64,000 bases of DNA, from positions 2,234,501 through 2,298,500 of the forward strand of contig NZ_JAGGML010000001.1 in the NCBI RefSeq assembly GCF_017875275.1. Direction: 5' to 3'. Numbering within the stretch: the stretch's first letter is position 1; the number at the start of each line of letters is the position of its first letter. The notes under the pieces were generated by a model. The model was not told the origin of the DNA. It did not search any database and saw only the letters and a list, made by a program, of their open reading frames with translations. The translations under genes and the position numbers were made by a program. This document shows positions 31,155 to 39,300 of this stretch, piece after piece. Source of the stretch: Xanthobacter flavus. Its GTDB lineage: Bacteria > Pseudomonadota > Alphaproteobacteria > Rhizobiales > Xanthobacteraceae.

Positions 31155-32267
31155 TCAATCCGGCGCGCGGGCGGCAAGGGCCTCGAAGTCGATATAGTGT
31201 CCCGCGCGGTCCCGCTTGGACGCGAGGTAGCGGACGTTTTCGGCGGTCGGACGGCCAAGAACCCGCTGGTCGGCCACCACATTCAGCCCCGCCGCTTTCA
31301 GAGCCTCGATCTTCTGCGGATTGTTGGTGAACACCCGCACGGCGGACACCCCAAGCTGGCGCAGCATGGCGGCGGCGAAATCGAACCGCCGCTGGTCGAG
31401 GTCGAAGCCGAGGGCGGCGTCAGCGTCGTAGGTGTCGTAGCCCTGCGCCTGCAAAGCGTAGGCGCGCATCTTGTTGGAGATGCCGTTGCCGCGCCCTTCC
31501 TGATCCAGATAGAGGAGAATGCCGCCGTCGGCCTCCGCCATGCGCCGGACGGTGTCCCGCAGCTGGTCTCCGCAATCGCATTTCAGCGAACCGAAAAGGT
31601 CGCCGGTCAGGCAGGCGGAATGGAGCCGCACCGCCACCGGCCGCGACAGGTCCGGGCGGCCGACGATGATCGCCACCTGATCCCGCAGCCCTTCGCCGCC
31701 TCGGAACACGACAAACTCCGTTTCCGGCGCCCCTTCGAGCGGCACCGGGGCGCGGCCCACGATGGCGAGACTGGCCACCTCGGCGGCCCGGAAGGACAGG
31801 ATGTCGTCCACCGTGACGGTCAGCAGCCCCGCGGCCTTTTCTTCAGGGACCGCACAGGTCACCGCCGCCGGCAGGACAAGCGCTTGGGCCAGCAGTTCAA
31901 GCGCGGCGGCCTGGGCCGGCGTCGCAGGCGCGACAGGCGCATCGATGCGCGCATCGGGCTTGAGTGACAGATGGGCCACGCGCGCGGCATCGAGATGCGG
32001 CAGCACGACGGCGCCCGGCTGGACCCGTGGCGCGCCCATCTTGTTCAGTCGGGGCGCGGGAAGGACCAACGCCGCATCCGTGGCCCCCGCCTCGGCAAGC
32101 ACGCCGGCCAGGACGGGATCGAACGCCTCGGCGGCGACGACGACGATGCGCGCGTCGCCCGAGGCGATCACAACGGCGCGAGCGGACCGCACCTCCGCCA
32201 TCGCCCGCTCCATGGAAAGCCGACCCGCGTCCGGCGCAAACCCAAGACCCTCAACGATGGACGCCAT
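31155..32267 (-). CDS. ribA: GTP cyclohydrolase II with degenerate RibB-like N-terminal domain
   Basis: 370 residues. The C-terminal half (about 180-365) is GTP cyclohydrolase II, the first step of riboflavin synthesis. Zinc ligands C219, C230 and C232 are visible in HSACLTGDLFGSLKCDCGDQL, then LYLDQEGRGNG and RVFTNNPQKI. The N-terminal part (about 15-160) aligns in layout with dihydroxybutanone-phosphate synthase (RibB) but lacks its DREnEgD catalytic stretch, so only the RibA reaction is expected. It is divergent from the RibD reductase-domain gene, sharing a 129-bp promoter gap. Confidence 0.93.
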   Translation of the reverse strand: MASIVEGLGFAPDAGRLSMERAMAEVRSARAVVIASGDARIVVVAAEAFDPVLAGVLAEAGATDAALVLPAPRLNKMGAPRVQPGAVVLPHLDAARVAHLSLKPDARIDAPVAPATPAQAAALELLAQALVLPAAVTCAVPEEKAAGLLTVTVDDILSFRAAEVASLAIVGRAPVPLEGAPETEFVVFRGGEGLRDQVAIIVGRPDLSRPVAVRLHSACLTGDLFGSLKCDCGDQLRDTVRRMAEADGGILLYLDQEGRGNGISNKMRAYALQAQGYDTYDADAALGFDLDQRRFDFAAAMLRQLGVSAVRVFTNNPQKIEALKAAGLNVVADQRVLGRPTAENVRYLASKRDRAGHYIDFEALAARAPD

Positions 32268-32396
32268 TTTGACCTCTCACAGCGGGAATCGCGGCCGGCC
32301 GGCGGCGCGAACGATCTGTCGTATCGGCAGGAGCGTAACAAACGCCATGATGACGCGTTCCTGATCGAACAGATTGAATACGCCGCGTGAGGACCG

Positions 32397-33209
32397 ATGG
32401 ATGACACGACCCTGCGGCTCCGGTCGCACAAGCGAGTGAGCGAGAGCCCGGTGCAGGCAAATCTTCGACGGTCGGACGATCGCCCCTACGTCATCGCCCA
32501 GCTCGGCCAGTCCCTGGACGGCCGCATTGCCACCACCTCGGGCGATTCGAAATATATCAACGGCCCCCACGCGCTCGATCACCTGCATGCGCTGCGGGCC
32601 TCGGTGGATGCGGTCGTGGTCGGGGTGGGAACCGTCTGCGCCGACGATCCCCTGCTCACCGTTCGCCGCATCGCCGGCGTCAGTCCGGCGCGGGTGGTGA
32701 TCGATCCATCGGGCCGTGTCGATCCCAATGCGCGGTGTTTCGCCGAGGACGGCATCCGCCGGCTGGTGTTGCGCCGGATGGCAGCGGGCGCTCCGCTTCC
32801 GACCGGCGTCGAAGTCGTACCGATGGCCGACCCGTCGGCCTTCGAGCCGTCTTCGATCCTCGAGGCGCTCAAGCAGCGTGGGCTCAGGCGGATTCTGGTG
32901 GAGGGTGGACCCACGACGCTCTCGGCTTTCCTCGAGGCCGGGCTCGTGGACGAGCTTCACGTTTTCGTGTCCCCCGTGATCCTCGGAGCCGGCCGCATCG
33001 GCTTGTCGCGCAAGGCGTGCGACACTCTGGCTCAAGCGTTGCGCCCGAAGGCGCAGGTGCATGTCTTCGCCGATGGCGATGTCCTGTTTCGTTGCGATCT
33101 GAAGGACAGCGTTCGCGAGGAAGGATCACGCGACCAGCCTTTGCCACCGGAGGTCCGAAACCCCGATGAACACCCTCTCCAACCCCGCGCCCTACGCGCC
33201 GCCGGCTAG
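32397..33209 (+). CDS. Stand-alone RibD C-terminal-type reductase (pyrimidine reductase family)
   Basis: 270 residues. The RibD_C (dihydrofolate-reductase-like) domain covers about residues 30-235: RPYVIAQLGQSLDGRIAT, VVVGVGTVCADDPLLTVR, RRILVEGGPTTLSAFLEAGLVDELHVFVSP, ILGAG. In RibD this domain reduces the ribosyl group of the pyrimidine intermediate with NADPH; the deaminase domain with its zinc motif is absent here. Divergent placement next to ribA supports a riboflavin role, but stand-alone members can have other substrates. The 3' end overlaps the cytochrome b561 gene by 44 bp in another frame, and the last 30 residues are low-complexity. Confidence 0.85.
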   Translation: MDDTTLRLRSHKRVSESPVQANLRRSDDRPYVIAQLGQSLDGRIATTSGDSKYINGPHALDHLHALRASVDAVVVGVGTVCADDPLLTVRRIAGVSPARVVIDPSGRVDPNARCFAEDGIRRLVLRRMAAGAPLPTGVEVVPMADPSAFEPSSILEALKQRGLRRILVEGGPTTLSAFLEAGLVDELHVFVSPVILGAGRIGLSRKACDTLAQALRPKAQVHVFADGDVLFRCDLKDSVREEGSRDQPLPPEVRNPDEHPLQPRALRAAG

Positions 33210-33717
33210 GCTCATCCACTGGATCATGGCGGCCCTGGTGATCCTCGTGATCCCGCTGGGCTTCGCCATGATGAACATGGATTCGGGCCCGACCCAGGAC
33301 CGCCTGTTCGACCTCCATCGCTCCATCGGCTTCACCATCCTCTGCCTGGCTGTCGTCCGGGTGGTGGTGCGCATCCTCAACCCCCCTCCACCCCCGCCTG
33401 AGACCATGGCCCGATCGCTCTGGATGGTGGCGAACGCCGTGCATTACGCGCTCTATGCGCTGATCTTCGTCATGCCCGTGCTCGGCTGGCTGGCATCCAA
33501 TGCCTTCGGCAGCGCGGTCAGCATCTTTGGGCTGTTCACCCTGCCCAACATCGTCGCCAAGGACGATGCCCTGGCTGATCTGTTCGGCGCGTGGCACGTC
33601 CGCCTGGGCTTCCTGATGACCGCACTCGTGATCCTGCACGCCGGCGCCGGGCTGTGGCATGGTTTCGTGCGCCGAGACGGAGTTCTGTCGCGCATGTGGC
33701 CCGGTCTGTCGCGGTGA
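33166..33717 (+). CDS. Cytochrome b561 family protein
   Basis: 183 residues with four transmembrane helices. Histidines placed for two haem b groups: H18 (RLIHWIMA), H51 (FDLHRSIG), H93 (VHYALYA), H144 (GAWHVRLG), H158 (ILHAG). This matches prokaryotic CybB-type proteins, which pass electrons between quinone and periplasmic acceptors; E. coli CybB is a superoxide:quinone oxidoreductase. It starts inside the end of the preceding RibD-like gene, so the two are probably co-transcribed. A flavin-linked electron route is possible but unproven. Confidence 0.9.
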   Translation: MNTLSNPAPYAPPARLIHWIMAALVILVIPLGFAMMNMDSGPTQDRLFDLHRSIGFTILCLAVVRVVVRILNPPPPPPETMARSLWMVANAVHYALYALIFVMPVLGWLASNAFGSAVSIFGLFTLPNIVAKDDALADLFGAWHVRLGFLMTALVILHAGAGLWHGFVRRDGVLSRMWPGLSR

Positions 33718-33853
33718 TCGCGACGGCCTCGCCTGCGTTTCGGTGACGATCGGCGAGACTGAAAAAACCGTTCGGTTTCCGGCTCCTGTTGCCGTTGACA
33801 TGCCGGCGAAGCACTTCTACCTCTTTAGACAGCCGGCCGGTTTGCAATGCATG

Positions 33854-33874
33854 ACGGTCCCTCACAGGGACCGT
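33854..33874 (+). other. Hairpin in the hpf leader
   Basis: Perfect 9-bp stem ACGGTCCCT / AGGGACCGT with a 3-nt loop, ending 19 bp before the hpf ATG and just ahead of its AGGGGATC ribosome-binding site. No T run follows, so it is more likely an mRNA leader element than a terminator for the upstream b561 gene. Confidence 0.6.
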
Positions 33875-33893
33875 TCATAGGGGATCAAATCGC

Positions 33894-34478
33894 ATGGCCC
33901 TACGCGTGTCCGGAAAGAATCTCGACGTCGGCGAAGCTCTTCGCCAGCGTTTGACCGAGCGGGTCTCGGAAGTCCTCGGCAAATACTTTGATGGTGGCTG
34001 GTCAGGTCACGTCACCGTCACCCGGGACGGCTCCGGCTATCGCTCCGAATGCATGCTTCATCTCGATTCGGGCGTGAACCTTCAGGCGCACGGCAATGCG
34101 CAGGATCCGAACGCCTGCGCCGACGTCGCTGTGGAGAAGATCGAGAAGCGCCTGCGCCGATACAAGCAGCGTCTCAAGGATCGCCACGGTCATGGCAACG
34201 GCAATGCTGCCGAGCAGGCCGCCCAAAGCTACATCCTCAGCGCGGCGCCGGAGACGGAGGACGAGGACGAGCTCGTCGGCTGGAGCCCGACCGTCGTGGC
34301 CGAGCAGGTGACGCGCCTGCGGACGCTCTCGGTCGCCGATGCTGTGGTGGAACTGGACATTACTGGTGCCCCGGTCGTGGTGTTCCGCCATGCCGGCCAT
34401 GGACGGGTCAGCGTCGTCTACCGCCGCCCGGACGGGCATGTGGGGTGGATCGATCCGGGTTCCGAGGAACTGCACTAG
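33894..34478 (+). CDS. hpf: Ribosome hibernation promoting factor, long form
   Basis: 194 residues. The N-terminal domain, about 1-100, is the RaiA/HPF fold (MALRVSGKNLDVGEALRQRL, ADVAVEKIEKRLRRYKQRLKDRH) that binds the 30S mRNA channel. After a Gly/Asn/Ala-rich linker, a C-terminal dimerisation domain covers about 130-190 (ADAVVELDITGAPVVVFRHAGHGRVSVVYRRPDGHVGWIDP, in parts). Long HPF promotes 100S dimers in stationary phase. In relatives it lies between rpoN and ptsN; here ptsN follows after 391 bp but no rpoN precedes it. Confidence 0.95.
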   Translation: MALRVSGKNLDVGEALRQRLTERVSEVLGKYFDGGWSGHVTVTRDGSGYRSECMLHLDSGVNLQAHGNAQDPNACADVAVEKIEKRLRRYKQRLKDRHGHGNGNAAEQAAQSYILSAAPETEDEDELVGWSPTVVAEQVTRLRTLSVADAVVELDITGAPVVVFRHAGHGRVSVVYRRPDGHVGWIDPGSEELH

Positions 34479-34869
34479 GTCACGCGCCGGGGAGCCTGTA
34501 GCAGGGCTCCCCGTTCGCGATGTTTGAAACCTCCCGCGGCGGTGCGAGAGACCGCCTCGGGGTAAGGCAATGCTCGGGGGGGCATGTCCTGACAGCTGCA
34601 GCGAGTAACCTGCGCGGATCGCTCCAGCCGGAAAGTGCGGGACGCAGATTTCACCCCGCCTCATTTCAGCGCGGCCGGCCCTGACTTGAGCCCGAGGCAG
34701 GTTAACGCTAGATGGAGGCCGCAATAACGACCTCCTGGAGGGGCAACCCTCCTGCGTTTTGGTGGGGACGGACCAATGCAGCGGCGCTTTGGGCGCTCCG
34801 CAGGCCTTGACCCGTTCCGCGCGTCCGCCGCTTCATGAGCCTCGGCCGCTCGCTCCAGGAACTTGATAG
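34479..34869 (+). other. Intergenic region between hpf and ptsN, with a hairpin
   Basis: 391 bp without a recognisable gene. A 9-bp stem, CGGGGAGCC (34488-34496) / GGCTCCCCG (34505-34513), follows hpf closely and may terminate it, though the T-rich tail is weak. The rest must hold the ptsN promoter; I could not pick a convincing -35/-10 pair. Confidence 0.5.
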
Positions 34870-35334
34870 ATGCCGCTCGCCGACCTCCTTGCCCCGGACG
34901 CAGTGTTTCCGATGCTGCGGGCGAGCAGCAAGAAACAGGCCCTGCAGGAGCTGTCCCACCACGCCGCCCTTCTGATGGGACGCGACCAGCGGGACATCTT
35001 CGACACCCTGCTGCAGCGGGAGCGGCTTGGCTCGACCGGTGTCGGCAACGGCATCGCCATCCCGCATGGAAAGCTGCCGGGCCTCACCAAGCTGTTCGGC
35101 TTGTTCGCTCGGCTGGAAAAGCCCATCGATTTCGAATCGCTGGACGGCGCGCCGGTAGATCTCGTGTTCCTGCTGCTCGCCCCCGAAGCGGCCGGCGCGG
35201 ATCACCTCAAGGCGCTGGCCCGCGTCGCCCGGATGCTGCGCGATCCGGATGTTGTGGAAAAGCTTCGCGCCACGCGGGACGCTGGCGCAATGCACGCGCT
35301 GCTGACGGCGTCCTCCGCCTCCAACGCGGCCTGA
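34870..35334 (+). CDS. ptsN: PTS IIA-like nitrogen regulatory protein PtsN (EIIA-Ntr)
   Basis: 154 residues. PTS EIIA type 2 domain with the phosphorylation site H66 in GNGIAIPHGKL and the usual LFARLEKPIDFESLDGAPVDLVFLLLAP. In the nitrogen PTS it receives phosphate from NPr and regulates potassium uptake, carbon/nitrogen balance and, in alphaproteobacteria, (p)ppGpp levels. A ribosome-binding site AGGAA lies 9 bp upstream. The last codons and the stop are part of a 47-bp sequence duplicated in tandem just after the gene. Confidence 0.95.
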   Translation: MPLADLLAPDAVFPMLRASSKKQALQELSHHAALLMGRDQRDIFDTLLQRERLGSTGVGNGIAIPHGKLPGLTKLFGLFARLEKPIDFESLDGAPVDLVFLLLAPEAAGADHLKALARVARMLRDPDVVEKLRATRDAGAMHALLTASSASNAA

Positions 35335-35397
35335 CCGCCGGCAAACAAAAGACGGCGTCCTCCGCCTCCAACGCGGCCTGACCGCCGGCAAACAAAA
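35304..35397. repeat. Perfect 47-bp tandem duplication at the ptsN 3' end
   Basis: Unit 1 is 35304-35350 and unit 2 is 35351-35397, identical over 47 bp. Unit 1 contains the last ten ptsN codons and the stop; unit 2 is a non-coding copy of them. Perfect identity points to a recent event. Confidence 0.95.
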
Positions 35398-35418
35398 ACC
35401 GGGCCGTCGCCGGCCCGG
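35393..35418 (-). terminator. Intrinsic terminator for the DUF1150 gene
   Basis: 8-bp stem CCGGGCCG (35399-35406) / CGGCCCGG (35411-35418) with a 4-nt loop. Read on the minus strand the stem is followed by TTTTTGTTTG, so it ends transcription from the DUF1150 gene. The T tract comes from the A-rich end of the 47-bp repeat unit. Confidence 0.75.
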
Positions 35419-35457
35419 CTGAAACATCCGAAATTCTGCGTCGCCCGATCCTGCGCC

Positions 35458-35727
35458 TCAGTGGACGCTGACAGTCACCAGTTCGTGCTGCATGGCATTG
35501 GCCAGCGCGGCTTCGCGGCTGTCGGTCAGCATGATCGGCGTGCCATCGGCCGCGTGCAGCGTGAACAGGGTCATACCCGGCGCGATCTGCGGGGCCTGCG
35601 GGAACAGGGACGGTACATCCTCGGACTTGATGCTGCGCACATAGGCGATCTCACCGCCGCCAAGGACCGCCAGCGCTTCCGGCGTGATATCCGCCAGGAC
35701 TTCGTTTTCCGTATCGTGGGTCATCAA
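35458..35727 (-). CDS. DUF1150 family protein
   Basis: 89 residues. Matches the alphaproteobacterial DUF1150 family: LGGGEIAYVRSI, LFPQAPQIAPGMTLFTLHAADGTPI and LTDSREAALANAMQHEL are the typical stretches. The function is unknown; it commonly sits next to a small heat-shock gene, as here (41 bp downstream of hsp20 on the same strand), so it probably belongs to the same heat-shock transcript. Confidence 0.9.
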   Translation of the reverse strand: MMTHDTENEVLADITPEALAVLGGGEIAYVRSIKSEDVPSLFPQAPQIAPGMTLFTLHAADGTPIMLTDSREAALANAMQHELVTVSVH

Positions 35728-35767
35728 TCTACTCCTCTACTCCTGGCAAACGCGGCATCCCTCCCCT

Positions 35768-36193
35768 TCAGGAGCGGGAGACGATGTCGATGCGCTTGGC
35801 GTGGCGAGCAGGCTCGGGGCGAACCAGATCGACCGACAGGAGACCATGCTTCAGTTCGGCGCCCAGCACGTTCATGCCTTCTGCAAGCACGAAGGTGCGC
35901 TGGAACTGCCGGGCGGCGATCCCCCGGTGCAGGAAAATACGGCCCTGACCTTCCTCGACCTGCCGGCCCCGGATGGTCAGCTCCTTTTCTTCCAGCACGA
36001 CCTCAAGCTGCTCCGCCGTGAAGCCCGCCACCGCCAGGGTGATCCTGAGGCGCAACGGCTCACCGGCGGCTTCGATCCTCTCCACATTGTAGGGAGGATA
36101 CCCGTCCGTGCTCTTGGTCACCCGGTCGAGCGCCCGCTCGACCTCGTCGAACCCCAGGAGAAAGGGGGACGACAGGGAAGACATCCGCGACAT
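35768..36193 (-). CDS. Small heat-shock protein, Hsp20/IbpA family
   Basis: 141 residues. An alpha-crystallin domain covers about 33-125: YPPYNVERI, LRITLAVAGFTAEQLEVVLEEKELTIRG, FLHRGIAARQFQRTFVLAEGMNV, with the conserved A-x-x-x-n-G-L region as AELKHGLLSVDLVRP. These ATP-independent chaperones hold unfolded proteins for DnaK/ClpB. ATGs at 36193 and 36184 are possible starts. A sigma-32-type promoter lies about 95 bp upstream, and the leader contains an 8-bp stem at 36228-36255. The start is close to Rhizobiales class A sHSPs. Confidence 0.93.
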   Translation of the reverse strand: MSRMSSLSSPFLLGFDEVERALDRVTKSTDGYPPYNVERIEAAGEPLRLRITLAVAGFTAEQLEVVLEEKELTIRGRQVEEGQGRIFLHRGIAARQFQRTFVLAEGMNVLGAELKHGLLSVDLVRPEPARHAKRIDIVSRS

Positions 36194-36286
36194 CGGCCAA
36201 AGCCCTCGTCAAGCGACTTTGCATTGCCGGGCATGCACCTATCCGGCCATGCCCGCCGGAACCCTTGCGGCATCCCGACAGGCTGC

Positions 36287-36315
36287 ATATGGGGGGCGCC
36301 CCCTGCCCCCGCAAG
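36287..36315 (-). promoter_or_regulatory. Sigma-32 (RpoH) type promoter of hsp20
   Basis: On the minus strand CTTGCG (36315-36310), 15 bp, then CCCCATAT (36294-36287). This fits the RpoH pattern CTTGaa-N13-15-CCCCATnT. Transcription would start near 36280, giving a leader of about 85 nt. Confidence 0.7.
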
Positions 36316-36334
36316 GCTCGACCTTCCGCTGGGC

Positions 36335-38044
36335 TCAGGCGGCGCGGCGGGGACCCACCGTCTGCCGTGGCGCGAAGCTGTCGGCGTCGGCGGCGTGCCA
36401 TTCGGCCGCGTAGGGCGTCTCGTCCGGCGCGTCGAGCAGGATTCCGGCCTCCAGGAAGGTGTAGATACGGTCGAGCGCTTTCACCTCGATGGGGCTCACC
36501 CGGTGCCAGACGTGATGGGGCAGAAGGTCTCCCGGATGCTCCAGCCCGGCGGCCGCAACCAGTTCCGCCAGCGCATGAACCGTGTGCCGGTGAAAGCTCG
36601 CCACCCGCTCCGCCTTCTCGTCCACCACCAGACCGCGCTGGAGGTGGGGATCGTTGGTGGTCACACCCGTCGGGCAAGTGCCGGTGTGGCAGCGCATGGA
36701 CATGACGCAGCCCAGCGAGAACATGAAAGCCCGGGCCGCGTTGCACCAGTCGGCGCCGATGGCCATGTTGGCGGCCATGGAGAAGCCGGACGTGACCTTG
36801 CCCGACGCGGCAAGGCGCACCTCCTGCCGCAGGCCAGTACCGACCAGCGCATTGCGCATGAGGATGAGGCCTTCCCGGAGCGGCATTCCCAGGTGATCGG
36901 CCAGCTCGTGCGGCGCGGCTCCGGTGCCCCCCTCGGCCCCGTCCACCACCACGAAATCCGGCTGGATGCCGGTCTTCACCATGGCCTTGGCGAGGGCGAA
37001 CACCTCGCTGGGATGGCCGACGCACAGCTTTATGCCCACCGGCTTGCCGCCCGACAGTTCCCGCAGCTGCGCGATGAATTCCATCATCTGCGCCGGCGTC
37101 GAGAAGGCGGAGTGACGGGACGGCGAAATGCAGTCCTCGCCCAAGGGAATGCCGCGGATCTCCGCGATCTCCGGCGTCACCTTGGCGGCCGGCAGCACGC
37201 CGCCGTGACCCGGCTTGGCGCCTTGGGAAAGCTTGATTTCCACCATCTTGACCTGGGGGTCCGTGGCGCGCTCGGCGAAGCGCTCGGGCGAGAAGGTGCC
37301 GTCGCGGTTGCGGGCGCCGAAATAGCCGGAGCCCAGCTCCCACACGATGTCGCCGCCGTGGATGCGGTGATAGGGCGAGAGGCCGCCCTCGCCCGTGTCG
37401 TGATAGCAGCCGGCGCCCTTGGCACCGAGGTTCAGCGCCTCGATGGCATTGCGGCCCAGTGAGCCGAAGCTCATGGCGGAGACATTGAGAACCGATGCGG
37501 AATAAGGCTTTGCGCAAGCGCTGCCGCCCACCGTCACCCGGAACGGCTCGTGGGAAACCGGCGCGGGCGCGAGGGAGTGGGTCATCCACTCGTACTCGGC
37601 GGCATAGGTGTCGAGCTCGGTGCCGAAGGGCTGGCGGTCCTCCTCGTTCTTGGCCCGGGCGTAGATGACGGAGCGGTCCTCGCGGTTATAGGGCCGCCCG
37701 GACTGGTCATCCTCCATCAGATACTGGCGCAGATAGGGACGCAGCGCCTCGAAGATCCAGCGCACCGAACCGATGACCGGGTAGTTGCGCAGCAGCGAGT
37801 GCTCGGACTGGGTGACGTCGAAAATACCAACCAGAACAAGGGGAAAGAGGACGCAGAAGGCGATGAGCCACGCCTGGTGGGAGGTGAAGGAGAGGAGAAG
37901 GCAGGCGAGCGCGATCACTGTTACGGCGATGAACACGCCCCATCGCTTCAGCAACCCGCGCATGCTGGAGGACATGAACAGGCCGTCCGCGCCGCCTTCC
38001 GGCTGTGGGGCGGACTTGTATTCGGGCTTGGTGGCGACAGGCAT
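36335..38044 (-). CDS. Membrane-anchored glutamate-synthase-like FMN protein
   Basis: 569 residues. Two hydrophobic helices at about 34-78 (WGVFIAVTVIALACLLLSF, AWLIAFCVLFPLVLVGIF) precede a domain like the central/FMN part of the glutamate synthase large subunit: SAMSFGSLGRNAIEALNLGA, CYHDTGEGGLSPYH, QGAKPGHGGVLPAAKV, FVVVDGAEGGTGAAP, and the 3Fe-4S-type cysteine stretch CHTGTCPTGVTTNDP. The glutamine amidotransferase domain and the alpha subunit partner are absent, so ordinary glutamate synthesis is unlikely. Homologues in proteobacteria are annotated only by this domain; the reaction is unknown. Confidence 0.9.
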   Translation of the reverse strand: MPVATKPEYKSAPQPEGGADGLFMSSSMRGLLKRWGVFIAVTVIALACLLLSFTSHQAWLIAFCVLFPLVLVGIFDVTQSEHSLLRNYPVIGSVRWIFEALRPYLRQYLMEDDQSGRPYNREDRSVIYARAKNEEDRQPFGTELDTYAAEYEWMTHSLAPAPVSHEPFRVTVGGSACAKPYSASVLNVSAMSFGSLGRNAIEALNLGAKGAGCYHDTGEGGLSPYHRIHGGDIVWELGSGYFGARNRDGTFSPERFAERATDPQVKMVEIKLSQGAKPGHGGVLPAAKVTPEIAEIRGIPLGEDCISPSRHSAFSTPAQMMEFIAQLRELSGGKPVGIKLCVGHPSEVFALAKAMVKTGIQPDFVVVDGAEGGTGAAPHELADHLGMPLREGLILMRNALVGTGLRQEVRLAASGKVTSGFSMAANMAIGADWCNAARAFMFSLGCVMSMRCHTGTCPTGVTTNDPHLQRGLVVDEKAERVASFHRHTVHALAELVAAAGLEHPGDLLPHHVWHRVSPIEVKALDRIYTFLEAGILLDAPDETPYAAEWHAADADSFAPRQTVGPRRAA

Positions 38045-38184
38045 GGGCGGACTCCTTCGCCGCCAAGCTAGTCGATTTGGCGTCGGAGGGGAGCACCGGC
38101 GCGATAAAATAACTACGTTGAATCAAGGACCTGAATGTGCAGTGCGGCATCCGCGGGGTGGGTCCCTGCCGCAGCGCACGCGCC

Positions 38185-39108
38185 TCAGGCCGTGGCGCTG
38201 GCGCGCGAGGCAAAGCTGTCCGCGAGGGCGCGCAGACGCACGATCTGGTCCGGCAGCTCGCGCCAGTAGCGGCGGTTCAGCTCCAGATTCACGATGGTGC
38301 CGGCCGGGAAGGCGCAGCGGCGGGTGACGAGATCCCAGTCGATGCCGCCCCAGCCGAGCGGGAGGTGGAGGTCCCCCTCGCCTAGGCCGGCCCGCTCGGC
38401 CTCGTCGATGGCCCAACTTTCCTGAGGCCTGCCAAAGCTTTCGTGGACATGGACATGGCGGGCGTAGGGCGCCAGAGCGGCGATTTCGACGGCGAAATCC
38501 ACCCTTGCGTCGGTGGCCCGCAGGAGGGCGTGGCTGACGTCCAAAGTGGCGCGGACGTGGGGGTGATCGATGGCGTCCAGCTCCCCGGCGAGGCGCGACG
38601 GCAGCGCCGTCTCGCGCATGGTCTCGAAGCGGAAGATGTTTTCGACGCAAAGAGTTACGCCCACCGCCCCGGCCTTGTCGCCGGCCCGCAGCAGAGCGTT
38701 GCGCTGACGCTCATAGGCCACCGCCACATCATCGTCCCCCCGCACGCAACCGGAGTGGAGGACCAGGTGGGGGGCGGCTAATGAGCCGGCTATGGAGATC
38801 ATGGCGTCCAGCAGGGCCTCGTGGCGGGGGAGGCGCTCCCTGGGGGACATCAGGTTGATGGCCAGCGGCCCATGGACGGTGTAGCCGAAGGGCCGGTCGC
38901 GGGTGGCGGCGACCAGCCGGTCAAGGCGGTCCTCGAGCACCCGCCCGTCCACCACGAGCGTCCAGGCGAAGGCGGGAAGCTCAACGAAATCAACGCCCAG
39001 ACGCTCGGCCTCGTCGAGGGCGGCGGGGAGATCGTCGAACTCGGGCGATGCCGAGCGGATGGAATAGCCGATGCCGCGGATGGCGGGAAAAGGCGTGCGC
39101 GCGTCCAT
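38185..39108 (-). CDS. Sugar phosphate isomerase/epimerase family TIM-barrel protein
   Basis: 307 residues. The pattern of alternating strands and helices with VDFVELPAF, YTVHGPLAINL, LVLHSGCV, VTLCVENIFRFE, VRATLDVSHALL and HVHVHESFG fits the xylose isomerase-like/AP endonuclease 2 barrel, with His, Glu and Asp positions that could bind a divalent metal. Substrate unknown. It lies 140 bp downstream of the glutamate-synthase-like gene on the same strand, and upstream is a 192-bp gap. Confidence 0.82.
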   Translation of the reverse strand: MDARTPFPAIRGIGYSIRSASPEFDDLPAALDEAERLGVDFVELPAFAWTLVVDGRVLEDRLDRLVAATRDRPFGYTVHGPLAINLMSPRERLPRHEALLDAMISIAGSLAAPHLVLHSGCVRGDDDVAVAYERQRNALLRAGDKAGAVGVTLCVENIFRFETMRETALPSRLAGELDAIDHPHVRATLDVSHALLRATDARVDFAVEIAALAPYARHVHVHESFGRPQESWAIDEAERAGLGEGDLHLPLGWGGIDWDLVTRRCAFPAGTIVNLELNRRYWRELPDQIVRLRALADSFASRASATA

Positions 39109-39300
39109 GAATTTATCCCCCCTCGCGATTTTCGAGGGAGACTAGCGCAGCCACATGAGGGGCCTGTGACGGGCAGCTGACACCCGAACCCTCAAGGCGA
39201 TATCGGCACCGTTCGGGACGGGTTCAGGCGGGGTATCGATGCCGTTCGGCGCTGTCAGCCCCGAAAACCCCCTCTGATACCATGAGGATCGAGCCTGAGC

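Noticed and set aside
36194-36286. ROSE-type RNA thermometer in the hsp20 leader
   Set aside because: No U(U/C)GCU pairing with the ribosome-binding site could be found; only a general hairpin is present.
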